A stretch of 64,000 bases of DNA from Paracoccaceae bacterium (GCA_018222585.1 JAAFAB010000005.1:62001-126000); one strand, 5' to 3'; numbered from the stretch's first letter, positions 41,801-51,421 are shown. Translations and numbers: made by a program. The notes: generated from the sequence alone by a model not told the origin.

Positions 41801-42912
41801 TCCTGCACGCCTATTTCGCCCGCCGCTTCGCCAAGTCCTTCCTGCTGATCCTCGGCATCTTCTTCCTGCTGACGGCGATGATCGACCTGGTCGAACAGAT
41901 GCGGATCATGTCGAACTACGATGTCTCGCTGGGCCAGATCATCGGGCTGGTGCTGCTGAACGTGCCCGCCGGTCTCTACGAGATCCTGCCGCTGATCATG
42001 ATCCTGGCCACGGTCTCGCTGTTCCTGGCGCTGTCGCGTTCGTCGGAACTGGTGGTGGCGCGTGCCGTCGGACGCTCGGCGCTGCAGTCGCTGATGGCGC
42101 CGCTGGCCGTGGCGCTGCTGATCGGCCTGCTGACCGTGGGAATGCTGAATCCGATCGTCGCCTCGACCTCGAAACGGTTCGAGGCGGTGGCCGAGAGCTA
42201 TCGCTCGGGCGGCAGCGATACGCTGTCGGTCTCGGCCGAAGGGCTCTGGCTGCGCCAGGGCGGCGCCGAAGGGCAGACGGTGATCCGCGCCGCCCGCGCC
42301 AATCCCCAGGCGACCGAGCTCTTCGACGTGACCCTGATCACCTATGCCCCGCTCGGCCCCGAGGGCGAAGGCGGGGGCCCGCTGCGCCGCATCGAGGCCG
42401 AGAGCGCGCGGCTGACCCGGGGCGCCTGGGCGCTCAGCGGGGTCAAGCTCTGGCCGCTCAGCGACGGTATCAATCCCGAGGCCGACGCCGAGCGATACGA
42501 CAGCTATTCGCTGCCCTCGACCCTGACCGAGGAACGCATCCGCGACAGCTTCGGCGACCCCTCCGCGATCTCGATCTGGGAACTGCCGGCCTATATCCGC
42601 CAGCTCGAACGGGCCGGCTTCTCGGCACGCCGGCACGCGGTCTGGCTGCAGATGGAGCTGGCCCGGCCGCTGTTCCTGCTGGCCATGGTCGTGGTCTCGG
42701 CGGCCTTCACCATGCGCCCGGCGCGGTTCGGCCGCACCGGGCAATCGGTGCTGGTGGCGATCCTGCTGGGTTTCTCGCTTTACTACGTCCGGAACTTCGC
42801 TCAGGTGTTGGGGGAGAACGGGCAGATCCCGGTGATGCTGGCGGCCTGGGCGCCGCCGGTCGCCGCCCTGCTGCTGTCGACCGGGCTATTGCTACAGATG
42901 GAGGACGGCTGA
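41797..42912 (+). CDS. lptG: LPS export permease LptG
   Basis: A 371-residue partner of LptF from the same family. The start (ILHAYFARRFAKSFLLILGIFFLLTAMIDL) gives the first helix; the central periplasmic domain and final three helices follow (FLLAMVVVSAAFTMRPARFGR, then VLVAILLGFSLYYVRNFAQVLG). Both ends overlap neighbours: ATGA with lptF at the start and TGATG with lptD at the end, so lptFGD is a tightly coupled unit. The ATG at 41797 is chosen because it begins the membrane helix; longer open frame over lptF is spurious. Confidence 0.94.
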   Translation: MILHAYFARRFAKSFLLILGIFFLLTAMIDLVEQMRIMSNYDVSLGQIIGLVLLNVPAGLYEILPLIMILATVSLFLALSRSSELVVARAVGRSALQSLMAPLAVALLIGLLTVGMLNPIVASTSKRFEAVAESYRSGGSDTLSVSAEGLWLRQGGAEGQTVIRAARANPQATELFDVTLITYAPLGPEGEGGGPLRRIEAESARLTRGAWALSGVKLWPLSDGINPEADAERYDSYSLPSTLTEERIRDSFGDPSAISIWELPAYIRQLERAGFSARRHAVWLQMELARPLFLLAMVVVSAAFTMRPARFGRTGQSVLVAILLGFSLYYVRNFAQVLGENGQIPVMLAAWAPPVAALLLSTGLLLQMEDG

Positions 42913-45107
42913 TGGCGGCCCCTTTCCGCCCCACCCCCCGGGTGGCCCCCTTCCCCGCGCCGCGCCGCCACCTGGCCGCGCTGGCCCTGACCACCGTGCT
43001 TGCGCTTGGCGCCGGCACCGCCCGGGCCGCCGATCCGGCGATGCTGGTCGCCGACCAGATCTACCTGGCCGGGGACAACCGCATCGTGGCCGAGGGTCAC
43101 GTCGAGGCGCTGCAGGGCGATACCCGCCTCTCGGCGCAGCGGATCACCTACGATCAGTCCACGGGCGAGTTGGTCATCGAGGGCCCGATCCGGATGACCG
43201 AAGAGGGCGGCGAAACGGTGATCGTCGCCGATGCCGCCCGTCTTGACGGCGAGCTGCGCGAGGGGCTGCTGACCGGCGCCCGGATGATGCTCTCGGCGCA
43301 GGTGCAGCTGGCGGCCGCGCAGATCAACCGCAGCGGCGACCGCTACACCGAGCTGACCCGGGCCACGGTCTCGTCCTGTCACGTCTGCGACGACGGGCGT
43401 CCGCCGCTGTGGCAGATCCGTGCCAAGCGGGTCACCCATGACCAGGAGGCCGGACAGCTCTACTTCGACGCCGCGCGCTTCGAGGTGCTGGGGGTGCCGC
43501 TGCTCTACCTGCCGCACATGCGGATGCCCGATCCCAGCCAGGACCGCGCCACCGGCTTCCTGATCCCCTCGATCCGGCGCAACTCGCTTCTGGGGACCGG
43601 GCTGAAGCTGCCGTATTTCTGGGCCATCGACGACAGTCGCGACCTGACGCTGACGCCCTACCTGTCGCAGAACACCCGCACCCTGGAATTCCGCTATCGT
43701 CAGGCCTTCGCCAAGGGAGCGCTCGGCCTCTCCGGCGCGGTCAGCTCGGATGACCTGCTGCCCGACGAAGCCCGCGGCTACCTCGAGGCGGCGGGACGCT
43801 TCCAGCTGCCTCGCGACCTGGTGCTGAGCTTCGATGTCGAGGCGGTGACCGACGACGGCTACCTGGCCGACTACGACTACTCGGACAAGGACCGGCTGGA
43901 CAGCCGCCTGGCGGTGGAGCGGGCCCGGCGGGACGAGTGGCTCAGCCTGTCGGTGACCCACTACTATTCCCTGCGTGAGGACGAGGACAATTCCACCCTG
44001 CCCTCGATCATCGGAGACGCGACCTACGAGACCCGGCACTTCCCCTCGACCCTGGGCGGCGAGCTGCGCCTGGGCGCCGAGTGGCACCACCATTACCGCT
44101 ATTCCACCGACGCCACCGACGGGCCTGATGCCGACAGCGTTGTCGACGGGCGCGACGTCACCCGGCTGACCGCCAGCGCCGACTGGCGCCGCTGGTACAC
44201 CCTGCCGGCCGGCATCCGCGCCGAGCTGATGGCCGGGATCGCGGCGGACAGCTTCCGCACCTCGCAGGACGCTTCCCTGCCCGACCGCCAGACCGGCGTC
44301 ACCCCGATGACCGCGCTGACCCTGCGCTGGCCGATGATGCGCGCCACCGCCACCGGCGCCACGCAGGTGCTGGAGCCGGTGGCGCAGGTCGCCTGGTCCG
44401 GTGGTCGTGACCTCGACGTGGCCAACGACGAGAGCACGCGGCTGGAATTCGACGAGGGCAACCTGCTGGGTCTGACCCGGTTCACCGCCCCCGACCGGCG
44501 CGAACGCGGCTGGCGCGGGGCCTACGGGGTCTCGTGGTCGCATTTCGATCCCTCGGGCTGGGAAGGCCGGCTGGTGCTGGGCCAGGTGGTGCAGGAAAAT
44601 CCGGATGCCGCCTTCAGTCAGACCTCGGGCCTCAGTTCGACCTTCTCGGACCTGCTGGTCGCCGGGCAGATCGTCGCGCCGGGCGGCTTCAGCTTCTCGG
44701 CCCGGTCGCTCTTCGAGGATGCGCTGGACCCGGACAAGGCCGAGGCCCGCGCCGCCTGGAGCAACGAGCGCACTGCGCTGGCCGCCTCCTACGTCTGGCT
44801 TGGACCCGACCCGCAGGAGGACCGGCCCAACGTGATCTCGGAATGGGTAGTGGACGGCAGCTATCGCTGGAACGACCGCTGGCTGACCTCGGCCAATGTC
44901 CGCTACGACGTGGCCGACGACCGGCTGGCGAAGGCGGGGTTCGGCCTGACCTGGTCGAATGAATGCGTCGACGTGGCGCTCGGCATCTCGAAGAGCTTCG
45001 CGTCTTCCACCGTGCTGACGCCCTCGACCGATTTCAGCTTCACCATCGGGCTCAGGGGCTTTTCGGCCTCCGATCGCGGCAAGGTAAGCTCCAAGTCCTG
45101 CAGCTGA
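42912..45107 (+). CDS. lptD: LPS-assembly outer-membrane protein LptD
   Basis: A 731-residue LptD. A signal peptide (LAALALTTVLALGAGTARA) is followed by an N-terminal OstA/LptA-like domain (DQIYLAGDNRIVAEGHVEAL) and a long C-terminal beta-barrel. Cys residues VSSCHVCDDGR and the terminal SKSCS may form the disulfides that guide LptD assembly. It inserts LPS into the outer leaflet with LptE. The next gene is surA, the chaperone needed for LptD folding, so the operon joins LPS transport with outer-membrane biogenesis. Confidence 0.95.
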   Translation: MAAPFRPTPRVAPFPAPRRHLAALALTTVLALGAGTARAADPAMLVADQIYLAGDNRIVAEGHVEALQGDTRLSAQRITYDQSTGELVIEGPIRMTEEGGETVIVADAARLDGELREGLLTGARMMLSAQVQLAAAQINRSGDRYTELTRATVSSCHVCDDGRPPLWQIRAKRVTHDQEAGQLYFDAARFEVLGVPLLYLPHMRMPDPSQDRATGFLIPSIRRNSLLGTGLKLPYFWAIDDSRDLTLTPYLSQNTRTLEFRYRQAFAKGALGLSGAVSSDDLLPDEARGYLEAAGRFQLPRDLVLSFDVEAVTDDGYLADYDYSDKDRLDSRLAVERARRDEWLSLSVTHYYSLREDEDNSTLPSIIGDATYETRHFPSTLGGELRLGAEWHHHYRYSTDATDGPDADSVVDGRDVTRLTASADWRRWYTLPAGIRAELMAGIAADSFRTSQDASLPDRQTGVTPMTALTLRWPMMRATATGATQVLEPVAQVAWSGGRDLDVANDESTRLEFDEGNLLGLTRFTAPDRRERGWRGAYGVSWSHFDPSGWEGRLVLGQVVQENPDAAFSQTSGLSSTFSDLLVAGQIVAPGGFSFSARSLFEDALDPDKAEARAAWSNERTALAASYVWLGPDPQEDRPNVISEWVVDGSYRWNDRWLTSANVRYDVADDRLAKAGFGLTWSNECVDVALGISKSFASSTVLTPSTDFSFTIGLRGFSASDRGKVSSKSCS

Positions 45108-45197
45108 GGGATGGGCACTTGACCCCGCCTGTGTCAGGAAGCGATTGAGAGATGGGCCCGATCCGCTATAGATAGGGCGAAAGGGGGGCGCCTTGCG

Positions 45198-46511
45198 ATG
45201 CCCCCGCACAAAGAGACGAAGGCAGAGATGACCAGGGCAGACATGACAACTTCCGTTCCGCACAGCCCCCTTCACCGCAAGGCCCGCCGGATGCTGGCGC
45301 CTCTGGTGACCTGCGCTGCCCTTCTTGGTGCCACTCTTCTCGGCGCCCCCCATCCGGTCGCGGCGCAGAGTTTCGGCCCGGCCATCCGCGTCAACGACCG
45401 CGTCATCACCGAATATGAACTCGACCAGCGCGCGCGCATGTTGCAGGTCTTCAGCACCCCCGGTGATCCCGCCGAACTGGCCCGCGAACAGCTGATCGAG
45501 GATCGCCTGAAGGCCGATGCGGCCGAGCGCTTCGGCCTCAGCCCCGACGCGGCCGAGGTCAACGCGGCCATGGGGCAATTCGCCTCTCAGGCCAGCATGG
45601 ACACCGAGCAGTTCATCGCCGCCCTCGCCCAGGAAGGTGTCGCCGAACAGACCTTCCGCGACTTCATCGCCTCCAGCGTGGTCTGGCGGCAGGTCGTGCG
45701 CGGCCTGTTCTCGGCCAAGGTGAATGTCACCGAGGAAGAGGTCGACCGCGCCATTGCCAACCAGGGTCAGGGCGGCGGCGTGCAGGTGCTGCTGTCCGAG
45801 ATCTTCATCCCGACGGCGCGGAACCCAGAGGCCGCCGCCGATCTTGCCCGGCAGATCTCGCAGCTGACCTCGATCGACGCTTTCGCCAATGCCGCACGGC
45901 AGTATTCCGCCGCCCCCTCGCGCGGGAATGGCGGGCGCATCAACTGGATGAACATCTCGAACCTGCCCCCGGCGCTGCAACCGGTGATCATGGGCCTGCG
46001 CCCCGGCGAGGTGACCGAGCCGCAGCAGGTGAGCGGGGCGCTGGCGCTGTTCCAGCTGCGCGCCATCCAGGAAAGCACCGCCACCCGGCAGGATTATTCC
46101 GCCATCGAATACGCCCGCTACTTCATCCCCGGCGGCCGCTCGCCCGAGGCGCTGGCCAAGGCCGGCGAGATCGCCGGAAGCATCGACACCTGTGACGACC
46201 TTTACGGCGTCGCGCAGGGCCAGCCCGAGGAAGTGCTGGACCGGGTCAGCCAGGCCCCGGCCGAGATTCCCTCGGACATCGGGCTGGAACTGGCCAAGCT
46301 GGACGACAACGAGGTCTCGACCGCGCTGACCGCCAATGGCGGCCAGACGCTCGTCTTCCTGATGCTCTGCGGACGCACCCCTGACGGCCTTGGCGGCGAG
46401 GGCGAGATCGACCGTGCCGCCGTGCTGCAACAGCTGCAGAACCGCCGTCTCGGCTCCTACGCCGAGGGCTACCTGGCGCAGCTGCGCTCTGAAGCGCGCA
46501 TCGTCGAGTAG
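45198..46511 (+). CDS. surA: Periplasmic chaperone / peptidyl-prolyl isomerase SurA
   Basis: A 437-residue SurA-type protein. A signal peptide (APLVTCAALLGATLLGAP, AAAQS-type end) precedes the SurA N-terminal chaperone region (IRVNDRVITEYELDQRARML). One parvulin (PPIC) domain is visible around EIFIPTARNPEAAADLARQI and FANAARQYSAAPSRGNGGRI; a second, degenerate one may follow. It helps fold LptD and other outer-membrane proteins. Starts at 45198, 45228 and 45243 are all possible; 45198 has the best purine stretch upstream. Its stop is directly followed by the rsmA ATG. Confidence 0.9.
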   Translation: MPPHKETKAEMTRADMTTSVPHSPLHRKARRMLAPLVTCAALLGATLLGAPHPVAAQSFGPAIRVNDRVITEYELDQRARMLQVFSTPGDPAELAREQLIEDRLKADAAERFGLSPDAAEVNAAMGQFASQASMDTEQFIAALAQEGVAEQTFRDFIASSVVWRQVVRGLFSAKVNVTEEEVDRAIANQGQGGGVQVLLSEIFIPTARNPEAAADLARQISQLTSIDAFANAARQYSAAPSRGNGGRINWMNISNLPPALQPVIMGLRPGEVTEPQQVSGALALFQLRAIQESTATRQDYSAIEYARYFIPGGRSPEALAKAGEIAGSIDTCDDLYGVAQGQPEEVLDRVSQAPAEIPSDIGLELAKLDDNEVSTALTANGGQTLVFLMLCGRTPDGLGGEGEIDRAAVLQQLQNRRLGSYAEGYLAQLRSEARIVE

Positions 46512-47354
46512 ATGGCGGCCATCGACGGACTTCCGCCACTGCGCGAAGTCATCGCAACCCATGGCCTCGCGGCGAAGAAGTCGCTGGGCCAGAACTTCCT
46601 TCTGGATCTGAACCTGACCGCCAAGATCGCCCGCCAGGCCGGGGACGTGTCGGCCTGCGACGTGCTGGAGATCGGCCCCGGCCCCGGCGGGCTGACCCGT
46701 GGACTGCTGTCCGAAGGCGCGCGCAAGGTGCTGGCGATCGAGAAGGACGCCCGCTGCCTGCCCGCCCTGGCCGAGGTCGCTGCGCATTATCCCGGACGGC
46801 TTCAGGTGATCGAGGGCGACGCGCTGCAGATCGACCCGCTGGCGCATCTGAGCCCGCCGATCCGCATCGCCGCCAACCTGCCCTACAATGTCGGCACCGA
46901 GCTGCTGGTGCGCTGGCTGACGCCGCCCGAATGGCCACCCTTCTGGGAAAGCCTGACGCTGATGTTCCAGCGCGAGGTGGCCGAGCGGATCGTCGCGGCG
47001 CCGGGCTCCAAGGCCTATGGACGGCTGGCGCTGCTGGCCTCCTGGCGGGCGGAGGCGCGCATCGCCATCTCGCTGCCGCCCGAGGCGTTCACGCCGCCGC
47101 CCAAGGTCTCCTCTGCCGTGGTGCACCTGACCGCCCTGCCCGAGCCGCGCTACCCCGCCGACCCGAAGGTGCTGGAGCGCGTGGTGGCCCGGGCCTTCAA
47201 CCAGCGCCGCAAGATGCTGCGCGCGGCGCTGAAGGGACTCGCGCCGGATCTCGAGGACCGCCTGCTGGCCTCGGGCATCCAGCCCACCGACCGCGCCGAG
47301 ACCGTGGGGCTGGAACAGTTCTGCGCCCTGGCCCGCAATATCGCGGCGGGCTGA
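46512..47354 (+). CDS. rsmA: 16S rRNA dimethyladenosine transferase RsmA (KsgA)
   Basis: A 280-residue SAM-dependent methyltransferase that dimethylates two adjacent adenosines near the 3' end of 16S rRNA. Motifs are [14 protein letters not shown] motif [15 protein letters not shown], and [16 protein letters not shown]-terminal helical domain with [15 protein letters not shown]. It begins immediately after the surA stop (TAG-ATG). In many alphaproteobacteria pdxA lies between surA and rsmA; here it is missing. Length is normal. Confidence 0.97.
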   Translation: MAAIDGLPPLREVIATHGLAAKKSLGQNFLLDLNLTAKIARQAGDVSACDVLEIGPGPGGLTRGLLSEGARKVLAIEKDARCLPALAEVAAHYPGRLQVIEGDALQIDPLAHLSPPIRIAANLPYNVGTELLVRWLTPPEWPPFWESLTLMFQREVAERIVAAPGSKAYGRLALLASWRAEARIAISLPPEAFTPPPKVSSAVVHLTALPEPRYPADPKVLERVVARAFNQRRKMLRAALKGLAPDLEDRLLASGIQPTDRAETVGLEQFCALARNIAAG

Positions 47355-47415
47355 CCTCACGGCATTGGACCTCGGCCGCCGCCGGGTGCTAGCCTGCGGG
47401 CAGGAGGTGGCGCGC

Positions 47416-48153
47416 ATGATCCCTTTCGGCCCCGAACTCTGGCTGCAGGACGGTCCCGCCGTCACCGGCGCCGGTGGTTTCCGCTTTCCCACCCGCATGG
47501 CCGTGGTACGGTTGCCCGACGGGGCCGGGCTGTGGATCTGGTCTCCGGTGGCGCTGACCGACGCGCTGCGCGACGACCTCGCGGCCCTCGGCGAGGTGCG
47601 CGCGCTTGTCGCCCCCAATTCCCTGCATCACAGCTTCCTGGCCGACTGGGCGCGGGCCTTTCCCGAGGCGACGGTGCACGCGGCGCCGGGGCTGAGCGCA
47701 GAGACCGCCGGAACGCCCCTGCACGCCACCCTCGGCGACACAGCGCCCCCGGCATGGCACGGCGCGCTGGAGCAGGTCCTGGTGCCCGGCAACCGCATCA
47801 CCACGGAAGTGATCTTCTTCCACCGCCCCTCGGCGACCGTGCTGGTCACCGACCTGGTGCAGCAGATCCCCGGGGACTGGTATCGCGGCTGGCGCGCGCT
47901 GGTGGCGCGGCTCGACCGGATGAGCGGCCCCGCCCCCGCCGTGCCGCGCAAGTTCCGGCTGGCGATGCGGGATCGCACGGCGGCGCGGGCGGCGATTGGG
48001 CGGGTCCTCGACTGGCCCGCGCGGCAGTTGGTCATGGCCCATGGCCCGGCGCTCTCGCAGGGCGGCGGCGAGGCCCTGCGCGACGCCTTCCGCTGGCTGG
48101 CGCAAGCGCCTGGCCGACATGCGAAAGGCGGCCCCTCGGGACCGCCTTCCTGA
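47416..48153 (+). CDS. DUF4336 domain protein
   Basis: A 245-residue soluble protein of the DUF4336 family, thought to have a metallo-beta-lactamase-like fold. Family features are LWLQDGPAVTGAGGFRFPTRMAVVRL, LWIWSPVALTDALRDDL and VRALVAPNSLHHSFLADW. A second stretch IFFHRPSATVLVTDLVQQ is typical. It has no clear HxHxDH zinc motif, so classic hydrolase activity is doubtful. AGGAGGTGG (47402-47410) is a near-perfect ribosome binding site for the ATG at 47416. Function is unknown. Confidence 0.85.
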   Translation: MIPFGPELWLQDGPAVTGAGGFRFPTRMAVVRLPDGAGLWIWSPVALTDALRDDLAALGEVRALVAPNSLHHSFLADWARAFPEATVHAAPGLSAETAGTPLHATLGDTAPPAWHGALEQVLVPGNRITTEVIFFHRPSATVLVTDLVQQIPGDWYRGWRALVARLDRMSGPAPAVPRKFRLAMRDRTAARAAIGRVLDWPARQLVMAHGPALSQGGGEALRDAFRWLAQAPGRHAKGGPSGPPS

Positions 48154-48166
48154 ATTCTCTCACGTC

Positions 48167-48184
48167 CCGGGGCCACTGCCCCGG
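48167..48184. terminator. Terminator between DUF4336 and DUF4167 genes
   Basis: CCGGGGC (48167-48173) pairs with GCCCCGG (48178-48184) around loop CACT, in the 38-bp gap between convergent genes. It has no T-tract. Confidence 0.55.
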
Positions 48185-48191
48185 CAGGCGA

Positions 48192-48908
48192 TCACTCCGC
48201 CGCGGCGGGGCCTTCGCTGGCGGATGCCTCGGCCTGGCCTTCGCCCTCCGAGGCGGGCTCTGCCACCTTGCGGGAGGTGCGCTTGCGCGGCGCCGGCTTG
48301 TTGCCCGAGTTCTCGGGCGTTTCGACCAGCATCGAGTCGCTCTCGTCTTCCGAGCTGACCTCGATCACGTCGTCCGCGCCCTTCCTGGAGCGGCTGCGCG
48401 CGGGCTTCGCGGTGCCCTCGACGGCGTCATCTCCAGACCCACGCGGCTTGCGGCTGCGCGAGCGGCTCGATTTCTCGGGCTTGCTGCCGTCGCCATTGCC
48501 ACCGTTCTCGGCCTCGGAAGGCTTGTCCTGGGACGTCTCCGGGCGCGCCTCGGCCCTGTCGTCGCCACTGTTGGACTCACGATCCTGGCGCTGCGCGCGG
48601 TCACGGTCGCGGTCGGCCTGGCGCTGGCGGTTTTCCTGTTCCTGCTGCTCGCGACGAGTGTCCTGCTCTTTCTGGGCTTCGCCCAGCATCCGCAGGTAAT
48701 GCTCCGCATGTTGCTGGAAGTTCTCGGTTGCGACGCGGTCACCGGCCAACTGCGCATCGCGCGCCAGCTGGTTGTACTTGTCGATGATCTGTTGCGGCGT
48801 GCCGCGCACCTTGCCTTCGGGGCCCGAGGAATCGAAGACCCGGTTGACGATGTTCCCGACGGAACGGTTGCGCGATTTGCTCCGCGAACGTGATTTCGAA
48901 GATCTCAT
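48192..48908 (-). CDS. DUF4167 protein (low-complexity C-terminus)
   Basis: A 238-residue DUF4167 protein, a family restricted mainly to alphaproteobacteria. The conserved part is the first 90 residues: Arg/Lys-rich start SSKSRSRSKSRNRSVGNIVNR, then VFDSSGPEGKVRGTPQQIIDKYNQLARDAQ and RVATENFQQHAEHYLRML. The rest is a charged, repetitive tail, likely disordered. The basic start suggests RNA or DNA binding. It lies just upstream of prmC/prfA on the same strand with 190 bp between, a conserved neighbourhood. Function is unknown. Confidence 0.9.
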   Translation of the reverse strand: MRSSKSRSRSKSRNRSVGNIVNRVFDSSGPEGKVRGTPQQIIDKYNQLARDAQLAGDRVATENFQQHAEHYLRMLGEAQKEQDTRREQQEQENRQRQADRDRDRAQRQDRESNSGDDRAEARPETSQDKPSEAENGGNGDGSKPEKSSRSRSRKPRGSGDDAVEGTAKPARSRSRKGADDVIEVSSEDESDSMLVETPENSGNKPAPRKRTSRKVAEPASEGEGQAEASASEGPAAAE

Positions 48909-49098
48909 AAGGTCAGATGTCCAGCCTTGTTGTATCTAAGGTACCTGCTCGCTGTCTCGGCGCGTCCTGCGTCGGATCTGGGCGAGCGGTTTCTCTCTGG
49001 CTTGGCATCCGGGGGACGCGGGCAATCTGCGCGTCCTCGATCCGGATAGAACCGAATAAACATGCCCGAATGCAGATGACAAGAGGGAAGTGACAGTT

Positions 49099-49956
49099 TT
49101 ACGCAGATTGTGCATCTTTCGGGGCCGCTTGCGGCGCCCGGGCCGCCACGACCCTGTCCCTGCCATCCATGTCGGGATGAATGGCCACCTGTTCAAGACC
49201 CGCGGCACGGAAGATTTCCGCCACGGCGGGCCCCTGCCGCCAGCCGATCTCGACCGCGAGGCGTCCGCCGGGCAGCAGATGCGCCCCCGCCCCCGCCGCG
49301 ATCACCCGGTAGCTGTCCAGCCCGTCGCCGCCGGGGCTCAGGGCCAGGGCGGGCTCGCGCAGAACCTCGGGCGACAGCTCGGCCATCTCGGCCGCGGTGA
49401 TATAGGGCGGGTTCGAGACGATCAGGTCGAAGCGTCCGGTGACCTTGCCAAACCAGTCCGACACCGTCAGGTCGGCGCGCTCACCCAGCCCCAGGGCCGC
49501 GCGGTTGCGCCCGGCCACCTCCAGCGCGGCGGGGCTGAGGTCGACGCCCAGCCCCCGCGCCATGGGACGCTCGGCCAGCAGGCTCAGCAGCAGACAACCC
49601 GACCCGGTGCCGAGGTCGAGTAGCCGGTCAAAAGGCGCCTCAAGCGCATGGGCCACCAGCGCCTCGGTCTCCGGCCGCGGGTCCAGCACATCGGGGGTGA
49701 CGATGAAGCGACGCCCCCAGAACAACCGGCTGCCGGTGATATGGCTGAGCGGCTCACGCGCCGCGCGCCGGACGATGGCGGCCTCGAAGGCGATGGCGGC
49801 CGCTCCGAGGTCGGCGGGCATCTCGACCGAGAGCCTCTTGGTGGCGATCCCGAGCACATGGGCCAGCAGCCGGCGGGCATCGCGGCCCGGATCGGGCACG
49901 CCGGCCTCGGCCAGGCGACGGCCGGCCTCCGCGAGGGCGCGGCGGGTGTCGCTCAC
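49099..49956 (-). CDS. prmC: Release-factor glutamine methyltransferase PrmC
   Basis: A 285-residue SAM-dependent methyltransferase that methylates the Gln of the GGQ motif in release factors. The SAM motif is [18 protein letters not shown] and the catalytic motif is IVSNPPYI. The N-terminal helical domain (about residues 1-80) recognises the release factor. It overlaps prfA by 4 bp (ATGA), so substrate and modifier are co-translated, a very common order. Length and motifs are normal. Confidence 0.96.
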   Translation of the reverse strand: MSDTRRALAEAGRRLAEAGVPDPGRDARRLLAHVLGIATKRLSVEMPADLGAAAIAFEAAIVRRAAREPLSHITGSRLFWGRRFIVTPDVLDPRPETEALVAHALEAPFDRLLDLGTGSGCLLLSLLAERPMARGLGVDLSPAALEVAGRNRAALGLGERADLTVSDWFGKVTGRFDLIVSNPPYITAAEMAELSPEVLREPALALSPGGDGLDSYRVIAAGAGAHLLPGGRLAVEIGWRQGPAVAEIFRAAGLEQVAIHPDMDGRDRVVAARAPQAAPKDAQSA

Positions 49957-51002
49957 GCCCCGTCCTCGGCCAGCAGCTGTGCCTGGTGATCGGCGATCAG
50001 CGCGTCGATGACCTCGTCCAGATCGCCCTGCATCACCTGGTCCAGCTTGTAGAGCGTCAGGTTGATGCGGTGGTCGGTCATGCGCCCCTGCGGGAAGTTG
50101 TAAGTGCGGATTCGCTCCGAGCGGTCGCCCGAGCCGACCTGCGCCTTGCGGTCGGCGGCACGGGCATCGGCGGCCTGCTGGCGTTGCAGGTCGAACAGGC
50201 GGTTGCGCAGCACCTGCATGGCGATGGCGCGGTTCTGGTGCTGGGACTTCTCCGACGAGGTCACCACGATGCCGGAGGGGATATGGGTGATGCGCACGGC
50301 GGAGTCAGTCGTGTTGACGTGCTGGCCACCCGCGCCCGAGGCGCGCATCGTGTCGATACGGATCTCGTTCGGGTCGATCCTGATGTCGACTTCCTCGGCC
50401 TCGGGCAGCACGGCGACGGTGGCGGCAGAGGTATGGATGCGCCCGCCGCTTTCCGTGCTCGGCACCCGCTGGACGCGATGCACGCCGCTTTCGAACTTGA
50501 GCCGGGCAAAGACGCCCTCGCCGCGCACGGCGGCGGTGACTTCCTTGATGCCGCCCAGCTCGGTCAGCTGTTCCTCGACCACCTCGAATTTCCAGCCGCG
50601 CGCTTCCGCGTACCGCTGGTACATGCGCAGCAGATCCCCGGCGAACAGCGCCGCCTCGTCCCCCCCCGTCCCGGGGCGGATCTCGATCATCGCGGGGCGC
50701 GCATCTGCCATGTCACGCGGCAGCAGCGCGATACGCAGATCCTGCTCCAGCCCCGGCAGGCGGGACTTCAGCGCCGGCAGCTCCTCCTCGGCGAGGGTGC
50801 GCATCTCGGGGTCGGTCAGCATGGCCTCGGCCTCGGCCATGTCGGCGCGCAGGGTCTCGTAGGCGCGGACCACCTCGACCACCGGCTTCAGCTCGGCATA
50901 TTCGCGGGCCAGCGCGGCGAAATCGCCGCCGCCCTCGGCCATCTTGGCTTCGATGAATTCGTATCGGCCCTTGATGCGGGCCAGCCTGTCTTCGGAGATC
51001 AT
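49953..51002 (-). CDS. prfA: Peptide chain release factor 1
   Basis: A 349-residue RF1 that ends translation at UAA and UAG codons. The peptidyl-hydrolysis motif is [21 protein letters not shown]; the codon-recognition domain holds the P-x-T-like [18 protein letters not shown] region. N-terminal coiled part is normal. It is the first gene of a prfA-prmC pair and is divergent from the small secreted-protein gene (62-bp gap). Nothing unusual is seen. Confidence 0.97.
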   Translation of the reverse strand: MISEDRLARIKGRYEFIEAKMAEGGGDFAALAREYAELKPVVEVVRAYETLRADMAEAEAMLTDPEMRTLAEEELPALKSRLPGLEQDLRIALLPRDMADARPAMIEIRPGTGGDEAALFAGDLLRMYQRYAEARGWKFEVVEEQLTELGGIKEVTAAVRGEGVFARLKFESGVHRVQRVPSTESGGRIHTSAATVAVLPEAEEVDIRIDPNEIRIDTMRASGAGGQHVNTTDSAVRITHIPSGIVVTSSEKSQHQNRAIAMQVLRNRLFDLQRQQAADARAADRKAQVGSGDRSERIRTYNFPQGRMTDHRINLTLYKLDQVMQGDLDEVIDALIADHQAQLLAEDGA

Positions 51003-51064
51003 GGGGCGAAGCCATCCCCCAAAGCTGCGCTTTGGTCAAGCCTGCACCCGTGATACACTGGGCC

Positions 51065-51337
51065 ATGCTGCGTTACGCCCTGATCCTTTTTGCCCTTCCC
51101 GTGACGGCACAGGAGGCCCCGCCCCTGAAGCCCATCGAGTGCTATTGCACCGACCGCCAGGGCGCCCGGGTGGAACTGGGCGAAACCATCTGCCTCAGCG
51201 TCGATGGCCGCAGCTACCTGGCGCAATGCCAGATGTCCTTGAACGTGCCGATGTGGCGCGAGGTCGGCCCCTCCTGCCTGTCGTCGCGCGATCTGGAAGC
51301 GGAGCGGGGGGCCAGCCCCCCGTCAGCCGACGGCTGA
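51065..51337 (+). CDS. Small secreted Cys-rich protein
   Basis: A 90-residue protein with a signal peptide (MLRYALILFALPVTA-Q). The mature part has five Cys (IECYCTDRQG, GETICLSVDG, YLAQCQMSL, GPSCLSS), suggesting disulfides or a metal site in the periplasm. No named family is recognised. The final residues (AERGASPPSADG) and the stop codon are encoded within the extragenic repeat region at 51307-51411, so the natural C-terminus has been replaced or extended by repeat DNA. The true conserved end is probably near the Cys at residue 78. Confidence 0.65.
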   Translation: MLRYALILFALPVTAQEAPPLKPIECYCTDRQGARVELGETICLSVDGRSYLAQCQMSLNVPMWREVGPSCLSSRDLEAERGASPPSADG

Positions 51338-51338
51338 C
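51322..51338 (+). terminator. Hairpin overlapping the stop of the secreted-protein gene
   Basis: GTCAGCC (51322-51328) and GGCTGAC (51332-51338) form a short perfect stem that includes the gene's TGA. Together with the CCCCCC and repeat that follow, it is part of a compound gene-end element seen in another form at 55604-55670. Confidence 0.45.
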
Positions 51339-51345
51339 TCCCCCC

Positions 51346-51411
51346 GGAGTATTTCTGGCCATCGAATGGAATAAGGGCCTCTTATATCCATTCGATGGCC
51401 AGAAATACTCC
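51346..51411. repeat. Perfect 25-bp inverted repeat made of two head-to-head extragenic repeats
   Basis: The left arm (51346-51370) and right arm (51387-51411) are exact reverse complements over 25 bp, each carrying GAGTATTTCTGGCCATCGAAT. The 16-bp spacer also pairs partly (ATAAG/CTTAT). It lies between two convergent genes, the secreted-protein gene and the agmatinase gene, so each gene ends in one copy. Confidence 0.9.
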
Positions 51412-51421
51412 CGCCGGAGGC

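Noticed and set aside
42801-47618. A 4.8-kb open frame on the minus strand under lptD-surA-rsmA
   Set aside because: It has no recognisable domain, is rich in Gly, Arg, Gln and His, and lies exactly antisense to three well-supported genes; it is a by-product of high GC and codon bias.
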